Shown: positions 1-6,496, numbered from the stretch's first letter. The stretch: 8,463 nt of DNA from JBGPYB01 sp041493035 (GCA_041493035.1 JBGPYB010000183.1:1-8463), one strand, 5' to 3'. The notes: generated from the letters alone by a model not told the origin. Numbers and translations are program-made.

Positions 1-258
1 CATCTCCGCGGGGTCTTCGGCCAGCTCCAGGACCTGCGACAGTTCAGCGGCCGGAAGAAGGCCGTCCATGAGAATGACGTCCACGGCGTTGCTCCGGAGC
101 GCGGCAACCGCGTCCTCGACCGTTCCGCGACCCAGCGCCAAAGCGGGTCGAAGCGACTCCGGGTCGAGACCGGGATGGTCACCGACGACGATCCCGCGAG
201 CTTGCGGAGCGGCGGCGGCGCCGGGCTCCGAGCGCCCGAGGGCCGCGCCGGAGCTCAC
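1..258 (-). CDS. Partial gene: protein with degenerate receiver-like N-terminus
   Basis: Reading leftward, a GTG at 258-256 overlaps the TGA stop of the response regulator (GTGA, bases 255-258). The frame stays open for 86 codons to the window edge, so only the N-terminus is present. Residues 1-21 are Ala/Gly/Pro-rich and look like a flexible leader. Residues 22-82 resemble part of a response-regulator receiver domain: IVVGDHP (acidic D27) at the first strand, then a helix, then VDVILMDGLLPA, in which D65 sits where the phosphoacceptor aspartate would be. D27 and D65 are only 38 residues apart against about 44 in typical receivers, and the first strand carries one acidic residue rather than a pair, so the domain is shortened or degenerate. 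The 4-base overlap indicates translational coupling to the regulator and a shared signalling role. The rest could be a hybrid kinase, an output domain or an atypical regulator; the part seen does not decide. A weak GGA lies about 7 bases 5' of the GTG. Confidence 0.6.
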   Translation of the reverse strand, partial: MSSGAALGRSEPGAAAAPQARGIVVGDHPGLDPESLRPALALGRGTVEDAVAALRSNAVDVILMDGLLPAAELSQVLELAEDPAEM

Positions 259-941
259 GACGGATCCACGAACTTGTAGCCGGCTCCATGGATCGTGAGG
301 ATGAACTTCGGCTCGGAGCCGCTATCCCCGATTTTGGCCCGGAGCTTCGCTATGTGGGTGTCCACCGTCCGGGTGGAGGGGTAGCTCTCGTAGCCCCAGA
401 CGTCTTCCAGGAGCCGGTCTCGCGTCACGGTCTCCCCTTTGCGCTCGATGAGGTACCGGAGCAGGTCGAACTCGCGAGGCGAGAGTTCAAGGGGTGCTCC
501 CCCCTTGATGGCCGCGTAGGTCTCGAAGTCCAGCTCCACGTCGGAGAAGCGATACCGCGCGAGGCGCTTTCGCGACCCGTCGGTACGGCGGAGGATGGCG
601 CGGACCCTCGCCAGGACCTCGCGAATCGAGAAGGGCTTCGTGACGTAGTCGTCGGCGCCCAGCTCGAGGCCGACGACCTTGTCGATCTCCTGCCCGCGGG
701 CGGTGAGCATGATGATGGGAGTTTCGAAGCCTTCGCTCCGGAGCGTCTTGCACACCTCGAGGCCCGAGAGCTTCGGGAGCATGATGTCCAGGATCAGGAG
801 GTCGGGTTTCAAGCTTCTCGCCCGCTCCAGGCCCGAGGCTCCGTCGGAGGCCGTGACGACCTCGTACCCCTCGAACTCGAAGTTGTCCTTCAAGCCCAGC
901 ACCATGTCCGGTTCGTCTTCAATTATGAGGATCTTGCTCAT
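255..941 (-). CDS. OmpR/PhoB-family response regulator
   Basis: A cytoplasmic two-component DNA-binding regulator of 228 residues, the usual length for the family. Residues 1-118 are a receiver domain: acidic pocket E8-D9 in ILIIEDEP, phosphoacceptor D52 in LLILDIMLP, switch residue T80 in IMLTAR, aromatic Y99, and catalytic K102 in TKPFS. Residues 130-225 are a winged-helix Trans_reg_C domain (LSPREFDLLRYL, then RTVDTHIAKLRAKIG as the likely recognition helix, then the GAGYKF wing). All key residues for phosphorylation are present. The ATG at 941-939 carries a GGGA about 8 bases upstream. It is encoded downstream of a sensor kinase on the same strand, which is its probable partner, but the two are separated by 223 bases rather than the usual short gap or overlap. 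Its stop overlaps the start of the truncated next gene. Target genes cannot be read from the sequence. Confidence 0.95.
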   Translation of the reverse strand: MSKILIIEDEPDMVLGLKDNFEFEGYEVVTASDGASGLERARSLKPDLLILDIMLPKLSGLEVCKTLRSEGFETPIIMLTARGQEIDKVVGLELGADDYVTKPFSIREVLARVRAILRRTDGSRKRLARYRFSDVELDFETYAAIKGGAPLELSPREFDLLRYLIERKGETVTRDRLLEDVWGYESYPSTRTVDTHIAKLRAKIGDSGSEPKFILTIHGAGYKFVDPS

Positions 942-1168
942 TGTGGTTTCCCAGACCGGCTGCGGGCTGATATCGATCCTAACGGAAAGCGCCCTCGCGC
1001 GGGCGCTTCAACAGATTCCGGCTTCTCCGAAGTGAATTCGGAGAAGCCGGTGCGGATGCCCGCGCGAGGGCGCCTTGTCCTGACCGTCTGGTTCCCGTCG
1101 GCGACATCAGCATCGTGTCGCCTCTGGCCCACATCCGTTCGGGGCGTCGTAGGTCTCTGGCCTGTCAT
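938..1168 (-). CDS. Candidate 76-residue ORF bridging kinase and regulator
   Basis: This open frame begins with an ATG that overlaps the kinase stop (ATGA, 1165-1168) and ends with a TGA that overlaps the regulator start (ATGA, 938-941). It therefore fills the whole spacer. The product would be hydrophilic, rich in Arg, Thr, Pro, Gly and Ser, with no membrane segment, Cys or recognised motif. Residues 32-60 are encoded by the large nested palindrome. For coding: the exact ATGA junctions at both ends, which would couple translation through all three frames. Against: GC at third codon positions is about 64% (49 of 76 by my count), low for this DNA, and it uses AGA, AGG, TTA and ATA codons that should be rare here. 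It may instead be non-coding spacer or inserted DNA that happens to be open, or a frame read only to carry ribosomes to the regulator. A TAGGAT hexamer at 976-981 (minus) could be a weak -10 box for the regulator. Confidence 0.25.
   Translation of the reverse strand: MTGQRPTTPRTDVGQRRHDADVADGNQTVRTRRPRAGIRTGFSEFTSEKPESVEAPARGRFPLGSISARSRSGKPQ
989..1073. repeat. Nested perfect inverted repeat (two-tier hairpin)
   Basis: The outer arms at 989-1004 (GCGCCCTCGCGCGGGC) and 1058-1073 are perfect 16-base reverse complements. Inside them, the arms at 1018-1031 (CCGGCTTCTCCGAA) and 1037-1050 are perfect 14-base reverse complements around a 5-base loop at 1032-1036. The two tiers are separated by an asymmetric internal loop of 13 and 7 bases. 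Altogether 30 base pairs form within 85 bases, far more than chance allows in a spacer. Read on the minus strand, the structure is followed by TTTCCGTT (988-981). That is a weak T-rich tract, so partial termination or attenuation between kinase and regulator is possible. A REP/MITE-like extragenic palindrome is an alternative. Confidence 0.9.
1100..1122. repeat. Small stem-loop after the kinase gene
   Basis: GGCGACA at 1100-1106 pairs perfectly with TGTCGCC at 1116-1122 around a 9-base loop. It lies between the kinase stop and the larger palindrome. No T-run follows on either strand, so it is not a standard intrinsic terminator. It may be a folding element in the kinase-regulator transcript, but at 7 base pairs in GC-rich DNA chance is possible. 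Confidence 0.4.
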
Positions 1169-2712
1169 GCTGGTCGCTCCAGTGGCAACACCAGGGTGAA
1201 GGTGCTTCCCTTCCCCGGGGCGCTCTCGAGCTCCACGCTGCCGCCATGGGCTTCGGCGATGTGGCGGACGAGGGCCAGCCCGAGGCCGCTCCCTTTGGTT
1301 TCGTGGACGAGGCTGTTCTCGGCTCGGTAGAACTTTTCGAAGATCTTGCGCTGGTCCCCGGCGGCGATTCCGATCCCGTGGTCGCTGACGGAGAGCCGGA
1401 GGTGGCCTCCGGCCCTTCGCGTCTCGAGGCGGATGAACTTCCGATCGGAGCTGTACTTGATTGCGTTGTTCACCAGGTTGATGAGGGCCTGCGAGAGAGC
1501 TTCCTTGTCGAGGGCAATCTCGGGAATGTCGTCGGCCAGCTCCGATTCGAGGGCGAAACCCTGTTGCTCGATGGGGAATCGATAAGACTCGAGAACATCG
1601 GCCACGACGCGGTTCACGTCGGTGGGAGCGAACCGGTACTCCTTGCGACCCGCCTCGATCCGCGAGAAGTCGAGGATGTTGTTGATGAGCTGGGTGAGGC
1701 GCTGGCTTTCCTTGTGGATCACGCGGTAATACTGCTGTTTCTTCTCCTGACCCGGCACCCGCCCCAACTCGAGTGTCTCGGCGAAGAGCCGGATGAGGGC
1801 GAGGGGCGTCTTCAGCTCGTGGCTCACGTTGGCGACGAAGTCGCTCTTGAGCCGCGAAAGGTGCATCTCCCGCCGGACGTTGCTGTAGACCATGAACAGT
1901 CCGGCCCCCAACATCAGGTCGATGAAACCGATGAGGGCCATTTTTCCCATCGCCCACCGCCTGACGTCCTGCTCAATGGACCGGTCCTTGTAGCGGAGGA
2001 AGAGCTTGAGCCCGTTGAAGGACGGACTCCCCATGACTCGACTGACTTCGAAGGCACCGTCGGGCGTCGGCGCGCTCTCGTAAAGGAGCTGCCCCGTGGG
2101 CTCCGAGACCCGGATCACGAAGCCTTGGTCTGCCCTTTCGAATTCCTTGTCCAGGAACTCCTTCAACATCGTCCCGTGGGCGTACGCGCAGGCGTAACGG
2201 AACTTCAACACGCCGACCATCTGGCTATCGGTGCCTGTCAGGGGGAAAGCGTCCTCCTCGTCGCCGCTCGTGGTCGAGGGCATGAACCTGAGGGCCTCGT
2301 GAAGCATGTCCAGGTCGCGCCGCCGAGTGCCCAGGACCTCCGACAGGCCCGAGATCGGGCTCGAGGCCTCGAGACGGAGGCTCACGAATGCCCCGCGGCC
2401 GAATCCCGCCTCCTCGAGGGCCTTCTGGATGGCGGCGGGGCGCCCCTCCAGCAGCCGATCCGTGCCCACGATCCGCGCGGCGTCGAGGGCGCGCTGCCGC
2501 GCCGTGATCTCCAGCTCCTTCTCGACGTACATGAGAAGCTTCTCGGCCCGCTTGAGAAGGCCCGTCTTCATGATCTCGGCGTGCTTGGGCACGGAGTTGA
2601 ACGTGAGGTACGAGAGCGCAATCGATGGAAGCAGCACCGCACCGACGAAGATCGAGACGATGCGCCCCTTCGGATCGGACGGAGCGGACGCCTTCTGGAC
2701 CTTCAGCTTCAC
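1165..2712 (-). CDS. Membrane sensor histidine kinase, HisKA/HATPase type
   Basis: A 515-residue inner-membrane kinase that should autophosphorylate and pass phosphate to the nearby regulator. Layout: short cytoplasmic N-terminus, TM1 at about 17-37, an extracytoplasmic sensor region at about 38-255, and TM2 at about 256-276. HisKA follows with H298 in VSHELKTP, then a second helix with QLINNILDFSRIEAG (341-355). The HATPase domain has the N-box NLVNNAIKYS (412-421), G1 box DHGIGI (444-449), F-box IFEKFYR (457-463) and G2 box GSGLGLA (474-480). All catalytic motifs are intact. No HAMP domain is apparent: only about 12 residues separate TM2 from the HisKA helix. The sensor region matches nothing I can name. 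The start is GTG, because an in-frame TGA lies immediately upstream and the first ATG (residue 48) would remove TM1. There is no clear ribosome-binding site, and a TACAGT at 2722-2727 lies only about 10 bases away, so a near-leaderless start is possible. The signal sensed is unknown. Confidence 0.95.
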   Translation of the reverse strand: MKLKVQKASAPSDPKGRIVSIFVGAVLLPSIALSYLTFNSVPKHAEIMKTGLLKRAEKLLMYVEKELEITARQRALDAARIVGTDRLLEGRPAAIQKALEEAGFGRGAFVSLRLEASSPISGLSEVLGTRRRDLDMLHEALRFMPSTTSGDEEDAFPLTGTDSQMVGVLKFRYACAYAHGTMLKEFLDKEFERADQGFVIRVSEPTGQLLYESAPTPDGAFEVSRVMGSPSFNGLKLFLRYKDRSIEQDVRRWAMGKMALIGFIDLMLGAGLFMVYSNVRREMHLSRLKSDFVANVSHELKTPLALIRLFAETLELGRVPGQEKKQQYYRVIHKESQRLTQLINNILDFSRIEAGRKEYRFAPTDVNRVVADVLESYRFPIEQQGFALESELADDIPEIALDKEALSQALINLVNNAIKYSSDRKFIRLETRRAGGHLRLSVSDHGIGIAAGDQRKIFEKFYRAENSLVHETKGSGLGLALVRHIAEAHGGSVELESAPGKGSTFTLVLPLERPA

Positions 2713-2741
2713 TCAGGAATGACTGTACCACCCGCGCCAGG

Positions 2742-2771
2742 CCCCGGTTGTCCGGGCACCCGCAACCGGGG
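2742..2771 (-). terminator. Stem-loop between membrane-protein gene and kinase
   Basis: CCCCGGTTG at 2742-2750 pairs perfectly with CAACCGGGG at 2763-2771 around a 12-base loop. It sits in the 76-base gap after the stop of the upstream membrane-protein gene and before the kinase GTG, where a terminator would be expected. On the minus strand no T-run follows, so it may be a weak or Rho-assisted terminator, or an RNA-stability element, rather than a classical intrinsic terminator. Confidence 0.35.
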
Positions 2772-2788
2772 TTAAAGGATGTTACGAA

Positions 2789-4579
2789 TCACGCCCGATA
2801 GCGATGAACGAGGCCAAGGGCGATCCCCTGGCCTGCGAGCACCAGCTGCCAGAGGAGGAGCAACGCGGCCAGAGCGACACCGCCGGGGCCACGTTCAACG
2901 AGCCAGTCGGCGCCCACCGCCGCCACCACGGCCACGGGGAGCGTGAGCGCATAGAGATACCGCACCTCGACGGGTGAGACGATCGCGACGACGCCGAGCG
3001 AAGCACCCGCGAGCGCCCAGGCGCCAAGCCCCCGGCGAAGGTCGAGGGGTGCCCGATGGAAGACGCCTAGCCCGAGGGTTCCGAGCGCCATGGCCGGAAT
3101 CCCCCACTGCTCGACCGCGGCGCGGACCTGCCGCGCCATCGATCCGACCCACGGGCGGGCCGTGCCACTCCGCTCGGCAAGGTGTGGAATCTGCTCGAGC
3201 ACCAGGGGAAGGAAGTGGCTGTAGTAGAGCGCCGCGATCGCAAGACCCGCCAGAAGGCCGACCGCACGCCGGCGGTCCGCCGCGAGAGAGCGCCCCTCGA
3301 TCGCCGCCAGGGCGGCGCACACCGCGACCAGGACGATGAGCGATGAGAAATGCGCCAGGCATCCGGTGGCCAGGAGGGTCGCACCAACGAGGGCGCTCCG
3401 TCGCGGCGGCGCGGCACACCACCAGGCGAAGAATCCGACCGTGGCCGCCTGGCCGAAGATATTCGACAGGTTGCCGTACGAGTAGAGGTCGAAAGTCACC
3501 GGCAGGAGTTGCAGCAGGACGGTCGCCAGACCGGCGCGTCGCGCACCCCAGGGAACCAGGAGCGCCATGATCGCCGCCGACGCTGCAATACCCGCGATAG
3601 CCGCGCCGTACCGAACGAGCAAGCCGCGATCCAGCCCCGCCTGCGCGAGTGGCGCGAGAACCGCGTAGAACGAAACGCCGTACGGAAAGCGGAAGGGGCG
3701 ATCTCCGGGAGTGATGCTCGTGGGGAATCCTTCGCCGCGTGCCACGGTCGCGAGCTTGTTCGCGTGGAACTCGGCATCGCTGACCACCATCATCGGCGAC
3801 GTCGCTGCGACTCCCTGTACGAGTTCAGCCACGAGGATGCCCGTGAAGGCCCATGCTGCAAGGCCGGCCTGCCGCCGCTCGAGGGCTCGCGCCAGCCCCA
3901 GTGCCACGAGCGGGGCCAGAGAGAGCACGCCCGCGAGGAGCAGAACGTAATCGGACCTCACGAGGCCCGATGGAGCGAGCGCCAGGGCCTGGAGCGTCGA
4001 CACGACCGCAGCAGCACACAGGGCCAGCACTGGCGGGACGGAGGCGGCGACAGCGCACGCCACTACCGCGAGAGCGGGAACCAGGAAGGCGAGGAGGAGG
4101 AAGAACGAGGGCACCGTAGCCGGGGCGTGGAACACGACGACTCGATCGAGAAGCGCGCCGAGCCGGCGCCCTCCCCATCCAACGAACGGTTCGACTCGCA
4201 GTTCCACATTCAGGCTGCGGCTTTCGCTTGCAACGGTCCATTCCCCGCTCCGAGCCTCCCGGGGAATGGCGCCCACGACCTGCCCTTCCACCGCGACCAC
4301 CACGGGAGCCCGCTGCCCATGAACCTCGACTCGGACCCGCAGTGGCCCTCGCGGCAGGTCGCGGAAGCGGAACGCAGCGCGCTCAGTCGTCCAGCGTTGT
4401 GGCGTTCGGGCCGGCGGCGGAAGTTCGCGGCCGAAGAGGCCGCTGCCGAAGCAGGTCTCGGTCCCCGCGGCCACGTCGGCGGCCGGAGCGGGTGCGACGC
4501 GATTCGAGATCGCGGCGGCCACCAGAGCGACCAGTGACGCGACGACGACCGCCATGCGCGAGGAGAGCCGAGGACCCAT
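2789..4579 (-). CDS. Polytopic membrane protein, possible GT-C glycosyltransferase
   Basis: A 596-residue inner-membrane protein that I cannot assign to a named gene. TM1 is at about residues 9-24 after an Arg-bearing N-terminus. A soluble, strand-rich domain of about 100 residues follows (about 45-150, beginning near QRWTTERAAFRF). It resembles the carbohydrate-binding-like modules seen in some membrane glycosyltransferases. From about residue 156 onward there are roughly a dozen hydrophobic segments. The loop between helices at about 262-300 holds SDAEFH (D268, E270, H272) and a Pro/Phe-rich stretch. An acidic motif in an early external loop is typical of GT-C enzymes that use lipid-linked sugars, so such a role is inferred, not shown; a flippase-like or polymer-assembly protein is also possible. 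The ATG at 4579 was chosen because the longer frame from 4690 runs through antisense smpB coding sequence. The next in-frame ATG at 4555 would still keep TM1. No strong ribosome-binding site is seen. Confidence 0.75.
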   Translation of the reverse strand: MGPRLSSRMAVVVASLVALVAAAISNRVAPAPAADVAAGTETCFGSGLFGRELPPPARTPQRWTTERAAFRFRDLPRGPLRVRVEVHGQRAPVVVAVEGQVVGAIPREARSGEWTVASESRSLNVELRVEPFVGWGGRRLGALLDRVVVFHAPATVPSFFLLLAFLVPALAVVACAVAASVPPVLALCAAAVVSTLQALALAPSGLVRSDYVLLLAGVLSLAPLVALGLARALERRQAGLAAWAFTGILVAELVQGVAATSPMMVVSDAEFHANKLATVARGEGFPTSITPGDRPFRFPYGVSFYAVLAPLAQAGLDRGLLVRYGAAIAGIAASAAIMALLVPWGARRAGLATVLLQLLPVTFDLYSYGNLSNIFGQAATVGFFAWWCAAPPRRSALVGATLLATGCLAHFSSLIVLVAVCAALAAIEGRSLAADRRRAVGLLAGLAIAALYYSHFLPLVLEQIPHLAERSGTARPWVGSMARQVRAAVEQWGIPAMALGTLGLGVFHRAPLDLRRGLGAWALAGASLGVVAIVSPVEVRYLYALTLPVAVVAAVGADWLVERGPGGVALAALLLLWQLVLAGQGIALGLVHRYRA

Positions 4580-4619
4580 GGCCGCGCAGGAGTCTAACGT
4601 ATGCGGGTAGGATTGGCGG
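4580..4619. promoter_or_regulatory. 40-base divergent intergenic region
   Basis: Only 40 bases separate the start codons of the leftward membrane-protein gene and the rightward smpB. Any promoters for the two genes must therefore overlap each other or extend into the opposite coding sequence. The relatively AT-rich core around 4592-4613 (TAACGTATG and TAGGAT) could contain -10 elements, but no convincing -35/-10 pair is visible. GGA at 4606-4611 is a possible weak ribosome-binding site for smpB. Confidence 0.35.
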
Positions 4620-5084
4620 ATGGCCGACGGCGGTAAGAGGGTTCTCGCGACAAACCGGAAAGCCTTCTTCAACTTCGAGATCCTGGACAAGGCCGAAGCG
4701 GGCGTGAGCCTCGTCGGGAGCGAGGTGAAGTCGATCCGCGAGGGCCTCCTGAACTTCCGCGACTCCTACGTCGAGTTCCGCGGAGGCGAGCTATTCCTCA
4801 TCGGCTGCTACATCGGCCCCTACAGCCACGCGAACATGCAGAACCATCCCGAGGACCGCGTGCGGAAGCTGCTCCTCCACAAGCGCGAGATCCTGAAGCT
4901 CGGCGGCAAGGTGGCCGAAAAGGGCTTCACTCTCGTTCCACTGAAGGCCTACTTCAAGAACGGCCGGGTGAAGATCGAGATCGGCCTCGCCCGTGGCAAG
5001 CGCGCCCACGACAAGCGCGAGTCGATCAAGCGCAAAGACATCGAACGCGACACGCGCCAAGCCGTTCGCGAACGCCACCGCTAG
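4620..5084 (+). CDS. smpB: SsrA-binding protein SmpB
   Basis: SmpB binds tmRNA (SsrA) and delivers it to ribosomes stalled on mRNAs lacking a stop codon, allowing trans-translation and tagging of the nascent chain for degradation. It acts in the cytoplasm. The 154-residue length is normal. Family motifs are clear: TNRKAFFNFEILDKAEAGV (11-29), GSEVKSIREG (33-42), YIGPYSHAN (64-72), RKLLLHKREILKL (82-94), KGFTLVPLKAYFKNGRVK (101-118) and IGLARGKRAHDKR (121-133). A basic C-terminal tail follows, which in known SmpB proteins enters the mRNA channel. It is the only plus-strand gene here, divergent from the membrane-protein gene. Its TAG stop shares a CTAG with the stop of the convergent decarboxylase gene. 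The tmRNA gene, often nearby in other genomes, is not in this window. Confidence 0.97.
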   Translation: MADGGKRVLATNRKAFFNFEILDKAEAGVSLVGSEVKSIREGLLNFRDSYVEFRGGELFLIGCYIGPYSHANMQNHPEDRVRKLLLHKREILKLGGKVAEKGFTLVPLKAYFKNGRVKIEIGLARGKRAHDKRESIKRKDIERDTRQAVRERHR

Positions 5085-6496
5085 CGAGCGATCGCCCGCG
5101 CTTCTTCGCGAAGGGCTGTCACGGCGTCGCGGATCCGATCCTCGTGGGTGCGGAAGCTCAGGACGCAGATCCGCAGGACGTATCGGCCACCGATTCGGGT
5201 ACTCGACAAAAACACCCGCCCTCGATTGTTGACGCGCCGCAACACCTCAGCCCCGCGCGCATCCGCCTCGGGCCCCGGACCGCGCAACCGGAACGCGACG
5301 ATCGAGAGCTGGGGCTCGTCCACCATCTCGAAAAGAGGATCCTGGCGGAGCTCGTCGTAGGCCAGCCGGGCGAGATCGAGTTTCTCCTGGAGCTGCGTCC
5401 GAAAGGCGCCGAGGCCGTGGAGCTGGATCGGCAACCAGAGACGGAGGCCACGGAAGTCGCGAGACAGCTCGGGAGACAGGTCGGCGAAGCTGGGCCCGTC
5501 CAACTCGGCCTGCGCGTCCTGGAGGTAGTCGGCGCTTCCCTGGTGCGCGCGGCGGAGCGCCTCAGCGTCACGAACCAACAAGCATCCGGTCCCGTATGGA
5601 AGAAAGAGCCCCTTGTGCGGATCCAAAGTGATCGAGTCACAAGCCTCGATCCCGTCCAGCAGCCGTTCGCCTCCCTGCACCAGGCGAAAGAAGCCGCCGT
5701 AGGCCGCGTCGGCGTGCACCCAGAGGCCGTGGGTGCGGGCGACATCGACGATGGCGCGAACCGGATCGATGGCTCCCGTGTTCGTGGTGCCCACGGACGC
5801 GGCGACGAAGAACGGGCGGAGCCCGGCCCGTCGGTCGCGCACCACCGCCTCGGCGAGCGCTTCCGGGATGAGTCGACGGCGCTCGTCCACGGGCACCACC
5901 ACCACGTTCGCGCGGCGTAGGCCCGCAAGCCGAGCCGCCTTGCCGACGCAGTGGTGCGTGTCTTCACTTACGTAAAGGCGTCCGAGAGCGAGATCGTCTC
6001 CGAGAAGGGCCTCGCGAGCCGTCACGATGGCGCTGAAGTTCGAGAGCGACCCTCCCGAGGTCAAGATTCCGCCGGCGGATGCGGGATACCCCATCAGCTC
6101 CGCGAGCCACCTTAGAGTCGTCTCCTCGATCTGCGCCAGGACCGGAGCGGCGGCCGCCACGCCGACGTACCTGTTGACAGCACAGGCGATGAAGTCGGCC
6201 AGGCCCGCCGCGTAAAGGCCGCCGCCCGGGATGTAGGCCAGGTACCCCGGACCGGCGGCGTTGTACGACTTGGCCACGGCTTTCCCCAGCCGATCGAGAA
6301 GCGAGTCGACTGCCCGGCCCGTTTCCGGGACCGCCTCGCGGAAGCCTTCGGCAACGGCCCGCGCGCCCGAGACATCGGCGGAAGGCTGATCGGGAAGGCT
6401 CCCGACCTGCTGTAGAACAAAGCGGACACAGGCGTCGGTCAGCGATCTTAGCTCCTCGCCCTCCGGTTCCAGAGGACGGGCGGCGGGCTCCGTCAC
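5081..6496 (-). CDS. Group II PLP-dependent amino-acid decarboxylase
   Basis: A 471-residue enzyme of the aromatic-L-amino-acid / glutamate / histidine decarboxylase group (fold type I, PLP-dependent), likely a cytoplasmic homodimer that releases CO2 from an amino acid to give an amine. Visible features: GYLAYIPGGG (84-93) in the substrate-entry region, TSGGSLSN (146-153) for phosphate binding, H181 in SEDTHH as the residue stacking on the cofactor ring, GTTNTGAIDP (236-245), D263 in HADAAYGG for the pyridine nitrogen, and the Schiff-base K295 in DPHKGLFLP. The C-terminal domain is complete. Substrate cannot be read; DPHKG instead of the common NPHKW/DPHKW argues against copying a named specificity. 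The GTG start overlaps the pdxA stop (GTGA, 6493-6496), so translation is probably coupled to pdxA, which acts in PLP synthesis. Its stop overlaps that of convergent smpB. Confidence 0.92.
   Translation of the reverse strand: MTEPAARPLEPEGEELRSLTDACVRFVLQQVGSLPDQPSADVSGARAVAEGFREAVPETGRAVDSLLDRLGKAVAKSYNAAGPGYLAYIPGGGLYAAGLADFIACAVNRYVGVAAAAPVLAQIEETTLRWLAELMGYPASAGGILTSGGSLSNFSAIVTAREALLGDDLALGRLYVSEDTHHCVGKAARLAGLRRANVVVVPVDERRRLIPEALAEAVVRDRRAGLRPFFVAASVGTTNTGAIDPVRAIVDVARTHGLWVHADAAYGGFFRLVQGGERLLDGIEACDSITLDPHKGLFLPYGTGCLLVRDAEALRRAHQGSADYLQDAQAELDGPSFADLSPELSRDFRGLRLWLPIQLHGLGAFRTQLQEKLDLARLAYDELRQDPLFEMVDEPQLSIVAFRLRGPGPEADARGAEVLRRVNNRGRVFLSSTRIGGRYVLRICVLSFRTHEDRIRDAVTALREEARAIAR

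Noticed and set aside
288..1199. Plus-strand open frame of 303 codons opposite the response regulator and spacer
   Set aside because: It is antisense to an intact receiver and winged-helix gene, and no protein family is recognisable.
1246..2775. Plus-strand open frame of 509 codons opposite the histidine kinase
   Set aside because: It mirrors the kinase codons in GC-rich DNA and has no recognisable domain, while the minus-strand frame has all kinase motifs.
3350..4537. Plus-strand open frame of 395 codons opposite the membrane-protein gene
   Set aside because: The product is low-complexity, Arg/Glu/Gly-rich and lacks motifs. The minus frame gives regularly spaced membrane helices.
4580..4690. 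Longer N-terminus for the membrane protein starting at 4690
   Set aside because: The extra 37 residues are the antisense reading of the smpB start and the short intergenic region. An ATG at 4579 just before the first membrane helix is more plausible.
5104..5113. Palindrome CTTCGCGAAG near the 3' end of the decarboxylase as a bidirectional terminator
   Set aside because: It has no loop, no T-run on either side, and lies inside coding sequence.
5144..5920. Plus-strand open frame of 258 codons opposite the decarboxylase
   Set aside because: It is antisense to clear PLP-enzyme motifs, with low-complexity composition and no domain.
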